Source: Streptomyces formicae (GTDB taxonomy: Bacteria > Actinomycetota > Actinomycetes > Streptomycetales > Streptomycetaceae). From it: DNA of 64,000 bases. The notes below the pieces were generated by a model, which was not told the DNA's origin, searched no databases, and saw only the letters and a program-made list of their open reading frames with translations. Below are positions 8,901-17,009 of this stretch, piece after piece (position 1 is the first letter of the stretch; each line of letters opens with the position of its first letter). The DNA lies in NCBI RefSeq assembly GCF_022647665.1, contig NZ_CP071872.1:7936001-8000000 (forward strand). The letters run 5' to 3'. The position numbers were made by a program, and so were the translations under genes.

Positions 8901-9883
8901 TGGCCGAGGACAAGGACCTGGAGGCGCTGCGGCTGACGCTGAAGCCGAAGGCCCGTCAGGCCCTCTCCCAGGCCGCCGCGGCCACCGCCGAGCGCTCGGG
9001 CGGCACGGCGATCGAGCGCACGGGCCTCACCGACTGGTCCATCGGCACGCTGTCGCGGGTCTTCGAGACACGCCGCGCGGGCCAGCCGGTCAAGGCGTAC
9101 CCGGCCCTGGTCGACGAGGGCGGGACCGTGGCCGTACGCCTCTTCGACACCGAGGCCGAGCAGAAGCAGGCCATGTGGCGCGGCACGCGGAAGCTGATCC
9201 TGCTGAACATCCCGGTCAACCCGGCCAAGTTCGCCTCCGAGCGGCTGACGAACCAGCAGAAACTCGCCCTCTCCCGCAATCCACACGGCTCCATCCAGGC
9301 GCTCTTCGACGACTGCGCGACCGCGGCGGCGGACAAGCTGATCGGCGACCACGGCGGGCCGGCGTGGGATGAGGAATCGTTCCGGAAGCTGTACGACAAG
9401 GTCCGCGCGGACCTCGTGGACGCGACCGTACGGACCGTGGACCAGGTCGGGCAGATCCTGGCCGCCTGGCAGGCCTGTGAGCGGCGTCTCAAGGCCACGA
9501 ACAGCCTGACCCTCGTCGCCAACGTCCAGGACGTGAGGGCGCAGCTCACGGCCCTCGTGCCGGCCGGTTTCGTGACGAGGACGGGTCTGCGGCGGCTGCC
9601 CGACCTCATGCGCTACCTGGTCGCCGTGGACCGCCGGCTCCAGCAGATGCCGACGGCCGTCCAGCGCGACACGACGCGCATGGCGAAGGTCCACGAGATG
9701 CAGGACGAGTACGCCTGGCTGCTGGAGCAGCTGCCCAAGGGGCGGCCGGTGCCGCAGGAGGTCCTGGACATCCGCTGGATGATCGAGGAGCTGCGGGTGA
9801 GCTACTTCGCCCACGCCCTGGGCACGGCGTACCCCGTTTCGGACAAGCGCATCGTCAAGGCGATCGACGCGGCGGCCCCGTGA
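5951..9883 (+). CDS. hrpA: ATP-dependent RNA helicase HrpA
   Basis: A 1310-residue DEAH-box protein. The P-loop GETGSGKTTQ is near residue 96, DEAHERS near residue 194 and the SAT motif (VITSATID) near 230. Motif V/VI follows (TNVAETSLTVPGIKYVID, then QRKGRCGRTSDG). The helicase-associated region and the long C-terminal HrpA-specific domain complete the usual length. It acts on RNA in the cytoplasm; in other bacteria HrpA is linked to mRNA processing and to clearing stalled ribosomes. I chose the ATG at 5951 (MSTSFADLQ) over the in-frame ATG at 5906 because homologues start with this short helical segment. The gene stands alone. Confidence 0.93.
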   Translation: MSTSFADLQNLLAEISLRDAHRLGRRLEGTRRIRKPEARQAVLDEIAAEAEKAAARSAERAARVPEVTYPEQLPVSQKRDDILAAIRDHQVVIVAGETGSGKTTQIPKICMELGRGVRGMIGHTQPRRIAARTVAERVAEELRTPLGEAVGWKVRFTDQVNPDATFVKLMTDGILLAEIQTDRELRAYDTIIIDEAHERSLNIDFLLGYLAQLLPKRPDLKVVITSATIDPERFSRHFGDAPIVEVSGRTYPVEVRYRPLLEEDGDDSDRDQITAICDAVDELQSEGPGDILVFLSGEREIRDTADALIKKNLRGTEVLPLYARLSHAEQHRVFQAHSGRRIVLATNVAETSLTVPGIKYVIDPGTARISRYSHRTKVQRLPIEAISQASANQRKGRCGRTSDGICIRLYSEDDFEARPEFTDAEILRTNLASVILQMTAAGLGDIEKFPFIDPPDHRNIRDGVQLLQELHALDPAQKDPRKRLTPMGRKLAQLPVDPRLARMVIEAEKNGCVREVMVIAAALSIQDPRERPAEKQAQADQQHARFKDETSDFLAFLNLWRYIREQQKERGSSSFRRMCKQEYLNFLRIREWQDIYAQLRTVAKQMGIHPNEEDAAEQSVHVSLLAGLLSHIGMKDVKDGAKNEYLGARSAKFAVFPGSALFKKPPRFVMSAELVETSRLWARVNAKIEPEWIEPLAEHLVKRTYSEPHWEKDQAAVMAYEKVTLYGVPIIAQRKVNYGRIDPETSRELFIRNALVEGDWRTHHKFFADNRRLLTEVEELEHRARRRDILVDDETLFDFYDQRVPEHVVSGAHFDSWWKHKRREEPELLDFEREMLINEKAGAVTKDDYPDSWRQGRLKFPVTYQFEPGADADGVTVHIPLQVLNQVTDEGFDWQIPGLREEVVTELIRSLPKPIRRHYVPAPNYAKAFLERAVPLQETLPVTLARELQRMVGVPVTADDFDLAKVPDHLKITFRIVDERRRKLAEDKDLEALRLTLKPKARQALSQAAAATAERSGGTAIERTGLTDWSIGTLSRVFETRRAGQPVKAYPALVDEGGTVAVRLFDTEAEQKQAMWRGTRKLILLNIPVNPAKFASERLTNQQKLALSRNPHGSIQALFDDCATAAADKLIGDHGGPAWDEESFRKLYDKVRADLVDATVRTVDQVGQILAAWQACERRLKATNSLTLVANVQDVRAQLTALVPAGFVTRTGLRRLPDLMRYLVAVDRRLQQMPTAVQRDTTRMAKVHEMQDEYAWLLEQLPKGRPVPQEVLDIRWMIEELRVSYFAHALGTAYPVSDKRIVKAIDAAAP

Positions 9884-9973
9884 CGCGCCCGTCGCCTTGA
9901 GTGAGTTCGACCGGACCGTCTGACCTGCTGTACAGTCTCTCTCGCAGCGCACGCAGTACAGCCTGCGAAATCT

Positions 9974-10048
9974 GGTCCTGTGGAGCAGTTTGGAGTGCTC
10001 GCCACCCTGTCAAGGTGGAGGCCGCGGGTTCAAATCCCGTCAGGACCG
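9974..10048 (+). tRNA. tRNA-Asp (anticodon GTC)
   Basis: Complete cloverleaf. Acceptor GGTCCTG pairs with CAGGACC plus discriminator G. The anticodon loop is CTGTCAA on a CCACC/GGTGG stem, and the T arm contains GGTTCAAATCC. CCA is not encoded. Confidence 0.95.
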
Positions 10049-10056
10049 CATGGAGC

Positions 10057-10087
10057 GAAGGCCCCGCACCGATGGTGCGGGGCCTTC
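10057..10087 (+). terminator. Intrinsic terminator after tRNA-Asp
   Basis: GAAGGCCCCGCACC pairs perfectly with GGTGCGGGGCCTTC. It is the first of two tandem hairpins. Confidence 0.8.
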
Positions 10088-10093
10088 GTCGTG

Positions 10094-10120
10094 AGGCCCG
10101 CACCAAGTGGTGCGGGCCTT
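10094..10120 (+). terminator. Second tandem hairpin after tRNA-Asp
   Basis: AGGCCCGCACCA pairs with TGGTGCGGGCCTT seven bases after the first terminator. It ends about 80 bases before the next start. Confidence 0.65.
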
Positions 10121-10198
10121 CTGGCGTATTGACGGGGTCCCGCGCCACCGGTACCCAGTCATCACAGGGGAACGGGGCCCCGACCGCGGAGGTGGCGC

Positions 10199-10396
10199 AT
10201 GGCGGCATCCACAGCGAGGCATGAGACACGGGCGCTGCTGCGCGCCCATCTCGCGGCCGTATCCGGCTATCGCCATCTCACCCGGCACTGTCCGGTCTGC
10301 CATCGGCTGGAGCGCCTCGCCATGGAGTCGGCCGCCGAGCCGGAGGAGGCCGAGGACGCCGAGGACGGCGCTGCCACCCCTCCTCCGATCATGTGA
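10199..10396 (+). CDS. DUF6274-like small conserved protein
   Basis: A 65-residue protein with a good ribosome site (GGAGG, then ATG). The N-terminal half (HETRALLRAHLAAVSGYRHL) and the motif CPVCHRLERLAM are what I recall for the Streptomyces DUF6274 family, which sits next to bldC in this genus. The CxxCH pair could bind a metal or be redox active. The rest is an acidic Glu/Asp/Ala tail. Function is unknown. It is convergent with bldC, with the bldC terminator between them. Confidence 0.65.
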   Translation: MAASTARHETRALLRAHLAAVSGYRHLTRHCPVCHRLERLAMESAAEPEEAEDAEDGAATPPPIM

Positions 10397-10465
10397 CGGG
10401 AGTCACCGAACGAGTTTTCAGAACGGCTGCGCTTACACGCCCCATACAACGCGCCAATTTAATAT

Positions 10466-10477
10466 GTGCAATTGCAC
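10466..10477. repeat. 12-base perfect palindrome in an AT-rich patch
   Basis: GTGCAATTGCAC lies in an unusually AT-rich patch (10450-10480) between DUF6274 and bldC. The rest of 10397-10558 holds nothing I can identify. A protein-binding role is possible but unproven. Confidence 0.3.
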
Positions 10478-10558
10478 CCTCTCGAGACGGGTGTGAAGCG
10501 CTCCCACGCCCTGCCCCGACCCACCGCCACGGCCGGCACCCGTCGGCATCCGCACACA

Positions 10559-10598
10559 CAAAAAGATCGCGCTGGACCCGGCGGAGTCCAGCGCGATC
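10559..10598 (-). terminator. bldC terminator
   Basis: GATCGCGCTGGAC (10565-10577) and GTCCAGCGCGATC (10586-10598) form a 13-bp stem. Read on the minus strand it is followed by a run of T. It lies about 100 bases downstream of bldC. Confidence 0.85.
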
Positions 10599-10694
10599 AG
10601 ACGACGATTGACCTGTTGGGGCAGGCGCCCGCCGTGTCGAGCTCTGTGTCGGGCCTGGGGATTGGGGGTCCCGTGAACGGCCCTGATCGGGGTG

Positions 10695-10901
10695 TCAGGC
10701 CTCGCTGCGCTGCTGCGGAATACCCGCAAGCAGTGCGCGGACCTCTGCCTCGCGGTACCGGCGGTGTCCACCGAGGGTACGGATGGACGTGAGCTTGCCT
10801 GCCTTGGCCCAGCGGGTGACCGTCTTCGGGTCCACGCGGAACATCGTGGCAACCTCAGCCGGGGTCAGCAGCGGCTCGGCATCAGGGGTGCGAGCGGTCA
10901 T
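10695..10901 (-). CDS. bldC: Developmental DNA-binding protein BldC
   Basis: A 68-residue protein consisting almost entirely of a MerR-type winged helix-turn-helix: LTPAEVATMFRVDPKTVTRW, then the wing GGHRRYREAEVRALL. It matches BldC as I remember it from Streptomyces. BldC binds direct repeats cooperatively and holds back entry into aerial growth by repressing or activating many developmental genes. It lacks the effector domain of ordinary MerR proteins. A strong GAGGAGG site precedes the ATG. It is monocistronic, with its own terminator. A hairpin-forming repeat in the leader may contribute to control. Confidence 0.96.
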   Translation of the reverse strand: MTARTPDAEPLLTPAEVATMFRVDPKTVTRWAKAGKLTSIRTLGGHRRYREAEVRALLAGIPQQRSEA

Positions 10902-10917
10902 GAGCGGCCTCCTCGGG

Positions 10918-10939
10918 AGAACCGAACCTTCTCGGTTCT
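10918..10939 (-). promoter_or_regulatory. Inverted repeat in the bldC leader
   Basis: AGAACCGA and TCGGTTCT form a perfect 8-bp stem with a 6-base loop, just upstream of the bldC Shine-Dalgarno sequence. It could be an operator or an mRNA hairpin. The remainder of the 500-base gap up to 11399 is comparatively AT-rich. It contains a weak -10-like TATAAC (minus strand, 11000-11005) and a cluster of GTCAC/GTGAC half-sites at 11132-11156. Confidence 0.45.
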
Positions 10940-11309
10940 TTCCTCTAAATTCTGCACCTTGACCCGCGTTGCCCGAAATGGCAGGCGCGGGCCGAGTCGG
11001 TTATAGGACGAACGGCTTGTCCTCGGCACTACAACTACACCATCTGTCCAGCCACGTCGGCCAAACCGATGGAATTGCCCTCTCAGGTGTTCATCAGCGG
11101 CGGAAGCCGATGGACCATGCCATAACGGACAGTCACGTCACAGTGACGATCAGTCACAGAGCGATCAGGAGTCGTCAGACCCCCCATAGCGTGCATTGCT
11201 GAGAAATCCGTCACAAGTAGGACGGAAGGAACCCTCCCCGGACTCCTTGTCCTATTTTGGCATGAGGATGGGCGATGGACGCAAGGAGCGACTTAGTGCC
11301 GTCCGTCAC

Positions 11310-11346
11310 GCTTGAGCCTTAGGCCCTGGCTTGAGCCATAGGCCCG
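11310..11346. repeat. Direct repeat CTTGAGCC-TAGGCCC
   Basis: CTTGAGCCTTAGGCCC is followed at once by a near copy, CTTGAGCCATAGGCCC, in the gap downstream of the minus-strand gene 11400-12245. No role is evident. Confidence 0.35.
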
Positions 11347-11399
11347 GATCAGGACCTACGTCCTGGCCACACGTCCTTGAACCGCACGTTACCCGGGAG

Positions 11400-12245
11400 T
11401 CAGTTCGCGAACTGACGGTGGCGCACCGCACGCCACCGCTCCGACAGCCGCCCGTACGCCTCGCCCGCACCGGCGCCGTCGCCGGCCCGCAGCGCCGCGA
11501 TCCCCTCGGCGACGTCCGCCGCCGAGCGGTCCTCGGCGAGCTGCTCGGGAGAGAGCGCGTGGACGAGACCGCCGTAGTCGAGCTCGACCAGTGAGCGCGG
11601 GTGGAACTCTTCCAGCCACCTGCCCACATCCACCAGCCCCTCGGTGAGCGGACCCTCGTCGACCGACTCCCGCAGCGTCCGCAGTCCGCGCGCCAGCCGC
11701 CGCCTGGCCTGCACCATCGGCGTCCGGTAGCGCAGCACGGGCGGCTCCCCGGGCACCTCGCCCGGCTCGTACTCGCGCTCCTCGTCCGCGAAGAGGGTGA
11801 ACCAGCGCACCGGCACCTGCCACACCGCCGACCTGATCCACGGCCTGGCGTCCGGATTGAGCTCCCGCCACGCCTCGAAGTCCGCCGCGGCCTGCCCGCG
11901 CACGACCGGCGGCAGCACCGCGTCCAGCACCGGCAGCGGCAGCAGCTCCGACAGCTCCTCCAGCGCCAGCCAGCCGCGCAGCCGGGTGCGCCAGGGACAG
12001 ACGCAGACCACCCCGTCCACCTCCGTGACGAAGGCGTCGGGGCTCTCGTGGACCGGCACCGGCACCGGCGGGGTCGGCAGCAGGTCCGCCAGCGACCGCC
12101 GCAGCTCGTCCTGGGCCGTGGCGACCCGGCCGCTGCGGGCGTAACGCGCCCAGTGCCTGCGCTCCGGCTCGGGAAAAGCCGCCAAAGGCTCGTACACCCG
12201 CAGGTAGGCGGCGTACGGGACGAGCACAGAAGTGACGGCCGGCAT
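11400..12245 (-). CDS. Conserved hypothetical protein beside vdh
   Basis: A 281-residue soluble protein with no signal peptide or membrane segment. It is rich in Trp, Arg and Glu and has blocks such as PYAAYLRVYEPLAAFPEPER and VWQVPVRWFTLFADEER. It is regularly found divergent from valine dehydrogenase in Streptomyces, but I do not recognise a named domain and assign no function. The start ATG (MPAVTSVLVPYAAYLRVYEP) is preferred to the longer overlapping frame because it begins at the conserved block. It is divergent from vdh with 156 bases between. Confidence 0.7.
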   Translation of the reverse strand: MPAVTSVLVPYAAYLRVYEPLAAFPEPERRHWARYARSGRVATAQDELRRSLADLLPTPPVPVPVHESPDAFVTEVDGVVCVCPWRTRLRGWLALEELSELLPLPVLDAVLPPVVRGQAAADFEAWRELNPDARPWIRSAVWQVPVRWFTLFADEEREYEPGEVPGEPPVLRYRTPMVQARRRLARGLRTLRESVDEGPLTEGLVDVGRWLEEFHPRSLVELDYGGLVHALSPEQLAEDRSAADVAEGIAALRAGDGAGAGEAYGRLSERWRAVRHRQFAN

Positions 12246-12401
12246 GTCGCAGATCCTTCCACGCGCGTACTCCGGGAGGGGGTGATCCTCGGCACTGGGT
12301 CGGATCTACGCACCCGTAGGACTTACTCTCTTGCCCACCGGGTCCCTCCCCACCCGCAGGAGGGTCCTCCGATCGCCGCTTCGTACTTGGGAGTCACCAC
12401 C

Positions 12402-13493
12402 GTGACCGATGTGACCGACGGCGTCCTGCACACCCTGTTCCACTCGGACCAGGGGGGCCACGAACAAGTCGTGCTGTGCCAGGACCGCGCCAGTGGCCTG
12501 AAGGCCGTCATCGCCATCCACTCGACCGCTCTGGGCCCGGCCCTCGGCGGCACGCGCTTCTACCCCTACGCCACCGAGGAAGCCGCCGTCGCCGACGCGC
12601 TGAACCTCTCGCGCGGGATGTCGTACAAGAACGCCATGGCCGGTCTCGACCACGGCGGCGGCAAGGCAGTGATCATCGGGGACCCGGAGCTCATAGAGCC
12701 CCCTCAGCGGACAGCACTGCTGCTGGCGTACGGGCGCTTCGTCGCCTCGCTCGGCGGCCGGTACGTCACGGCCTGCGACGTCGGCACGTACGTCGCCGAC
12801 ATGGACGTCGTGGCGCGCGAGAACAGGTGGACCACCGGCCGCTCCCCCGAGAACGGCGGCGCCGGCGACTCCTCCGTCCTCACCGCCTACGGCGTCTTCC
12901 AGGGCATGCGCGCCTCCGCGCAGCACGAATGGGGCGACCCGACGCTGCGCGGCCGCAAGGTCGGTGTCGCGGGCGTCGGCAAGGTCGGCCACTACCTGGT
13001 CGAGCATCTGCTGGAGGACGGCGCCGAGGTCGTCATCACCGATGTGCGCGAGGAGTCGGTGCGCCGGATCACCGACAAGTTCCCGCAGGTCACCGTGGTC
13101 AGGGACACCGACGCGCTGATCCGCACCGAGGGCCTGGACATCTACGCGCCCTGTGCGCTCGGCGGTGCGCTGAACGACGAGACCGTGCCGGTGCTGACCG
13201 CCCGGATCGTGTGCGGCGCCGCCAACAACCAGCTCGCGCACCCGGGCGTCGAGAAGGACCTCGCCGACCGCCACATCCTCTACGCACCGGACTACGTCGT
13301 GAACGCGGGCGGCGTGATCCAGGTCGCCGACGAGCTGCACGGCTTCGACTTCGACCGGTGCAAGGCGAAGGCGGCGAAGATCTTCGACACCACGCTGGAA
13401 ATATTCGCACGCGCGAAGACCGACGGCATTCCGCCGGCCGCTGCGGCCGACCGGATCGCCGAGCAGCGGATGGCCGAGGCGCGGCGCCGCTAG
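12402..13493 (+). CDS. vdh: Valine (Leu/Phe/Val) dehydrogenase
   Basis: A 363-residue NAD-dependent amino-acid dehydrogenase that deaminates branched-chain amino acids to 2-oxo acids. The glutamate-dehydrogenase-type N-domain holds the catalytic lysine segment GLDHGGGKAVI. The Rossmann domain has VGVAGVGKVGHYLVE and ends with the conserved CGAANNQLAHP. The product feeds acyl-CoA precursors for polyketides and energy metabolism. The GTG at 12402 (VTDVTDG) was chosen because the S. coelicolor Vdh starts there in memory and the length then matches. A strong terminator follows directly. One oddity: the segment ELIEPPQRTALLLAYGRF has a few more residues than I recall for the orthologue. Confidence 0.95.
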   Translation: MTDVTDGVLHTLFHSDQGGHEQVVLCQDRASGLKAVIAIHSTALGPALGGTRFYPYATEEAAVADALNLSRGMSYKNAMAGLDHGGGKAVIIGDPELIEPPQRTALLLAYGRFVASLGGRYVTACDVGTYVADMDVVARENRWTTGRSPENGGAGDSSVLTAYGVFQGMRASAQHEWGDPTLRGRKVGVAGVGKVGHYLVEHLLEDGAEVVITDVREESVRRITDKFPQVTVVRDTDALIRTEGLDIYAPCALGGALNDETVPVLTARIVCGAANNQLAHPGVEKDLADRHILYAPDYVVNAGGVIQVADELHGFDFDRCKAKAAKIFDTTLEIFARAKTDGIPPAAAADRIAEQRMAEARRR

Positions 13494-13501
13494 TGGACGC
13501 C

Positions 13502-13530
13502 GCCTGCCCCGGACACCGTCCGGGGCAGGC
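13502..13530 (+). terminator. vdh terminator
   Basis: GCCTGCCCCGGAC pairs perfectly with GTCCGGGGCAGGC around a 3-base loop, nine bases after the vdh stop. Confidence 0.8.
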
Positions 13531-13812
13531 ACTGGGTGGTCGCCGACCGGTGAGAGGCATGGGAGACAAGACTCACGCCGGTCGGCGAGCCGCCCGCCAA
13601 GAAGAGGTTAAAATCGCGGTTGACCAGCGAGGACGGGGCACCTCGCCGGTTCTGCGAGGTGGCACGTGATGCGGGCGGCGTACCGTATGGCCGCGGAAGC
13701 AGGTACCGTTGAAGCTCTACGGACCGGTCTCTTCGAGGAGAGCCCGTTCCGAATCATGAACGCGTGTCAAGACTCTGGGGCCGTCGAGCCCCGTCACCGA
13801 GGGGGTCGAGCC
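13531..13812 (+). other. Intergenic region upstream of the DUF3073 gene
   Basis: It contains a short frame at 13560-13670 (36 codons, starting MGDKTHAGRRAARQ) preceded by GAGAGG. It also has an 8-bp hairpin, CACCTCGC/GCGAGGTG (13639-13661), and GGGGC/GCCCC just before the DUF3073 ribosome site. I cannot tell whether the short frame is translated; the region could equally be a structured leader. Confidence 0.25.
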
Positions 13813-14076
13813 ATGGGGCGCGGCCGGGCCAAGGCCAAGCAGACGAAGGTCGCCCGCCAGCTGAAGTACAACAGCGGCGGGACTGACCTGTCGCGTCTGG
13901 CCAACGAGCTGGGCGCATCGACTTCGAGTCCGATTTCGAGCCAGCCGCCGAACGCTGAGCCGTTCGAGGACGACGAGGAAGACGACCCGTACGCCCGTTA
14001 CGCGGAGCTGTACAACGATGACGAGGACGACGAGGAGGACGACGAGTCCTCGGCCTCGCAGCGTCGCGGCGCTTGA
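13813..14076 (+). CDS. DUF3073 protein
   Basis: An 87-residue protein starting MGRGRAKAKQTKVARQLKY, the hallmark of the actinobacterial DUF3073 family. It has a basic N-terminal half and a strongly acidic Asp/Glu C-terminal half (EDDEEDDPYARYAELYNDDEDD), suggesting a nucleic-acid-binding segment with an acidic tail. The start at 13813 has GAGGGGG upstream. The longer open frame back to 13666 is not conserved-looking. Function is unknown. It stands between vdh and purM and converges on purM with a shared terminator. Confidence 0.88.
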   Translation: MGRGRAKAKQTKVARQLKYNSGGTDLSRLANELGASTSSPISSQPPNAEPFEDDEEDDPYARYAELYNDDEDDEEDDESSASQRRGA

Positions 14077-14092
14077 CGCCGGCACACTTCCG

Positions 14093-14123
14093 ACCCGGTC
14101 CGGGGCCGCGCCCCGGACCGGGT
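14093..14123. terminator. Bidirectional terminator between DUF3073 and purM
   Basis: CCCGGTCCGGGG pairs with CCCCGGACCGGG between the two convergent genes. The stem is perfect and about 12 bp. Confidence 0.75.
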
Positions 14124-14150
14124 TCTGTGCTGTTCAGCTCGCGAGCGCTC

Positions 14151-15215
14151 TCACTGTGAATACGTGCCCTGCATGGCCGCGCCGGTGGAGTGCTCGCCGC
14201 GCTCGATGATCTCGCCGGCCACCCAGGCGTCGACGCCACGGTCCGCGAGAGTCGTCAGCGCCACGTCGACCGACGCCTCCGGCACGACGGCGATCATGCC
14301 GACGCCCATGTTGAGGGTCTTCTCCAGCTCCAGCCGCTCGACGCCGCCGACGCCGCCGACGACGTCGAAGACCGCGCCCGGGGCCCAGGTGGACCGGTCG
14401 ACCACGGCGTGCAGATGGTCCGGGACGACACGGGCGAGGTTCGCCGCGAGTCCGCCGCCGGTGATGTGGCTGAAGGCGTGCACCTCGGTGGTGCGGGTCA
14501 GCGCGAGGCAGTCCAGCGAGTAGATCTTGGTGGGCTCCAGCAGCTCCTCGCCGAGGGTGCGGCCGAACTCCGGGACCTCCCGGTCCAGCGCCCAGCCGGC
14601 CCGCTCGAACACCACGTGGCGGACGAGCGAGTACCCGTTGGAGTGAAGGCCGGACGACGCCATGGCGATCACGGCGTCCCCCGTACGGATACGATCCGCG
14701 CCCAGCAGCCGGTCGGCCTCCACGACGCCCGTACCGGCACCGGCGACGTCGAAGTCGTCCGGGCCGAGGAGCCCCGGGTGCTCGGCCGTCTCGCCGCCGA
14801 CGAGGGCGGTGCCGGCCAGGACGCAGCCTTCGGCGATGCCCTTGACGATGGCGGCGACGCGCTCCGGGTGGACCTTGCCGACGCAGATGTAGTCGGTCAT
14901 GAAGAGCGGCTCGGCGCCGCACACGACGATGTCGTCCATGACCATCGCGACGAGGTCGTGGCCGATCGTGTCGTACACGCCCATCTGGCGGGCGATGTCG
15001 ACCTTCGTGCCGACGCCGTCGGTGGCCGAGGCGAGCAGCGGGCGCTCGTACCGCTTGAGGGCGGAGGCGTCGAAGAGTCCGGCGAAGCCGCCGAGGCCGC
15101 CGAGGACCTCGGGCCGCTGGGTCTTCTTCACCCACTCCTTCATGAGTTCGACGGCGCGGTCTCCCGCCTCGATGTCGACGCCCGCTGCCGCGTAGGAAGC
15201 ACCTGTCTCAGACAT
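14151..15215 (-). CDS. purM: Phosphoribosylformylglycinamidine cyclo-ligase (AIR synthetase)
   Basis: A 354-residue enzyme of purine step 5, converting FGAM to AIR with ATP. It shows the PurM fold signatures LLASATDGVGTKVDIA, VMDDIVVCGAEPLFMTDYI, ALVGGETAEHPG and FSHITGGGLAANLARV. Length is normal. It lies 36 bases downstream of purF on the same strand and is probably cotranscribed. A bidirectional terminator follows. Its substrate is made by the PurLQS complex encoded 4-8 kb away. Confidence 0.97.
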   Translation of the reverse strand: MSETGASYAAAGVDIEAGDRAVELMKEWVKKTQRPEVLGGLGGFAGLFDASALKRYERPLLASATDGVGTKVDIARQMGVYDTIGHDLVAMVMDDIVVCGAEPLFMTDYICVGKVHPERVAAIVKGIAEGCVLAGTALVGGETAEHPGLLGPDDFDVAGAGTGVVEADRLLGADRIRTGDAVIAMASSGLHSNGYSLVRHVVFERAGWALDREVPEFGRTLGEELLEPTKIYSLDCLALTRTTEVHAFSHITGGGLAANLARVVPDHLHAVVDRSTWAPGAVFDVVGGVGGVERLELEKTLNMGVGMIAVVPEASVDVALTTLADRGVDAWVAGEIIERGEHSTGAAMQGTYSQ

Positions 15216-15251
15216 TGCCTGGGATCTTTCGGTTGGAATGACGGGGCTTGA

Positions 15252-16769
15252 TCACGGACGACGGAGCGCGTCGGCGGCGTCGGCGCCGCCCGCAAGCTCG
15301 GTCTCCAGAAGCTGCTTGCCGAGGAGCTCCGGGTCGGGCAGCTCCATCGGGTACTCGCCGTCGAAGCAGGCGCGGCAGAGGTTCGGCTTGTCGATGGTCG
15401 TGGCCTCGATCATGCCGTCGATGGAGATGTACGCGAGGGAGTCGGCGCCGAGCGAGGTGCCGATCTCGTCGATCGTCATGCCGTTGGCGATGAGCTCGGC
15501 GCGGGTCGCGAAATCTATGCCGAAGAAGCAGGGCCACTTGACCGGCGGGGACGAGATCCGGATGTGGACCTCGGCGGCCCCGGCCTCGCGGAGCATCCGG
15601 ACGAGAGCGCGCTGGGTGTTGCCGCGGACGATCGAGTCGTCGACGACCACGAGGCGCTTGCCCTTGATGACTTCCTTGAGGGGGTTCAGCTTGAGGCGGA
15701 TGCCGAGCTGGCGGATGGTCTGCGAGGGCTGGATGAAGGTCCGGCCGACGTAGGCGTTCTTGACCAGGCCCGCGCCGTAGGGGATGCCGGACGCCTCCGC
15801 GTAGCCGATGGCTGCGGGGGTGCCGGACTCCGGCGTCGCTATGACGAGATCGGCCTCGGCGGGGGCTTCCTTGGCCAGGCGGCGGCCCATCTCCACGCGG
15901 GAGAGGTGGACGTTGCGGCCGGCGATGTCGGTGTCGGGACGGGCGAGGTACACGTACTCGAACACACAGCCCTTGGGCTTCGCTTCTGCGAATCGGGAGG
16001 TGCGGAGTCCGTTCTCGTCGATCGCGATCAGCTCACCCGGCTCGATCTCGCGGACGAAGCTGGCGCCGCAGATGTCGAGGGCGGCGGTCTCGGAGGCGAT
16101 CACCCAGCCGCGCTCCAGCCGGCCGAGGACCAGCGGGCGGATGCCCTGCGGGTCGCGGGCGGCGTAGAGGGTGTGCTCGTCCATGAAGACGAGCGAGAAG
16201 GCGCCCTTGACGTCGGGGAGGACCTTGGTGGCCGCCTCCTCGATGGTGAGGGGCTTGCCGTCGTCGTCGGTCTGCCCTGCGAGCAGCGCGGTGACGAGGT
16301 CGGTGTCGTTGGTGGCGGCGACCTGGGTGGCGCGGCCGTTCTCCTTGGGGAGGTCGGCGACCATCGCGGCGAGCTGGGCGGTGTTGACCAGGTTGCCGTT
16401 GTGGCCGAGCGCGATGGAGCCGTTGGCGGTCGCCCGGAAGGTCGGCTGCGCGTTCTCCCACACAGAGGCTCCGGTGGTCGAGTAGCGGGCGTGACCGACC
16501 GCGATATGACCCTGGAGGGAACCGAGTGAGGTCTCGTCGAAGACCTGGGAGACCAGTCCCATGTCCTTGAAGACGAGGATCTGGGAGCCGTTGCTGACCG
16601 CGATACCCGCGGATTCCTGGCCCCGGTGTTGGAGGGCGTAGAGCCCGAAGTACGTGAGCTTGGCGACCTCTTCGCCCGGAGCCCAGACACCGAAGACGCC
16701 GCAAGCGTCCTGGGGGCCCTTCTCGCCGGGGAGCAGGTCGTGGTTGAGTCGTCCGTCACCACGTGGCAC
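15252..16769 (-). CDS. purF: Amidophosphoribosyltransferase
   Basis: A 505-residue enzyme of the committed purine step (PRPP plus glutamine gives phosphoribosylamine). Cys23 in DACGVFGVW is the glutaminase nucleophile, exposed after removal of a 22-residue propeptide. The phosphoribosyltransferase half carries the PRPP loop RLVVVDDSIVRGNTQ. The C-terminal region has cysteines (CFFGID, LCRACFDGEYP) typical of the iron-sulfur-containing Bacillus/actinobacterial type. It is the first gene of the purF-purM pair. Its 240-base upstream gap has an AT-richer stretch near 16845-16870 that may hold the promoter. Confidence 0.97.
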   Translation of the reverse strand: MPRGDGRLNHDLLPGEKGPQDACGVFGVWAPGEEVAKLTYFGLYALQHRGQESAGIAVSNGSQILVFKDMGLVSQVFDETSLGSLQGHIAVGHARYSTTGASVWENAQPTFRATANGSIALGHNGNLVNTAQLAAMVADLPKENGRATQVAATNDTDLVTALLAGQTDDDGKPLTIEEAATKVLPDVKGAFSLVFMDEHTLYAARDPQGIRPLVLGRLERGWVIASETAALDICGASFVREIEPGELIAIDENGLRTSRFAEAKPKGCVFEYVYLARPDTDIAGRNVHLSRVEMGRRLAKEAPAEADLVIATPESGTPAAIGYAEASGIPYGAGLVKNAYVGRTFIQPSQTIRQLGIRLKLNPLKEVIKGKRLVVVDDSIVRGNTQRALVRMLREAGAAEVHIRISSPPVKWPCFFGIDFATRAELIANGMTIDEIGTSLGADSLAYISIDGMIEATTIDKPNLCRACFDGEYPMELPDPELLGKQLLETELAGGADAADALRRP

Positions 16770-17009
16770 GGCACCGAGTGTAGGCGAGATCGACCACTGG
16801 TCCGAATTGGGGACGGACCGGAGGCGGCGTTGACGCGGTCGGATGTTCGCACAAAAGCCGCGTAATGAAGCCTTTGGGGGGTCGTACGGGGCGGTACAGG
16901 GCGTCCGGAGGCGTGCCGCACATCACTCTCCGCACTGTCCCTCGGGCCTGCCCCGGCCGGCTGCCGGACGCCGGACGCCGGTCAGGACGTGCCGCCCGGG
17001 ACGGGCCGG

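Noticed and set aside
5828..9952. A 1374-codon minus-strand open frame
   Set aside because: It is the mirror of hrpA caused by high GC at third codon positions, with no recognisable domain.
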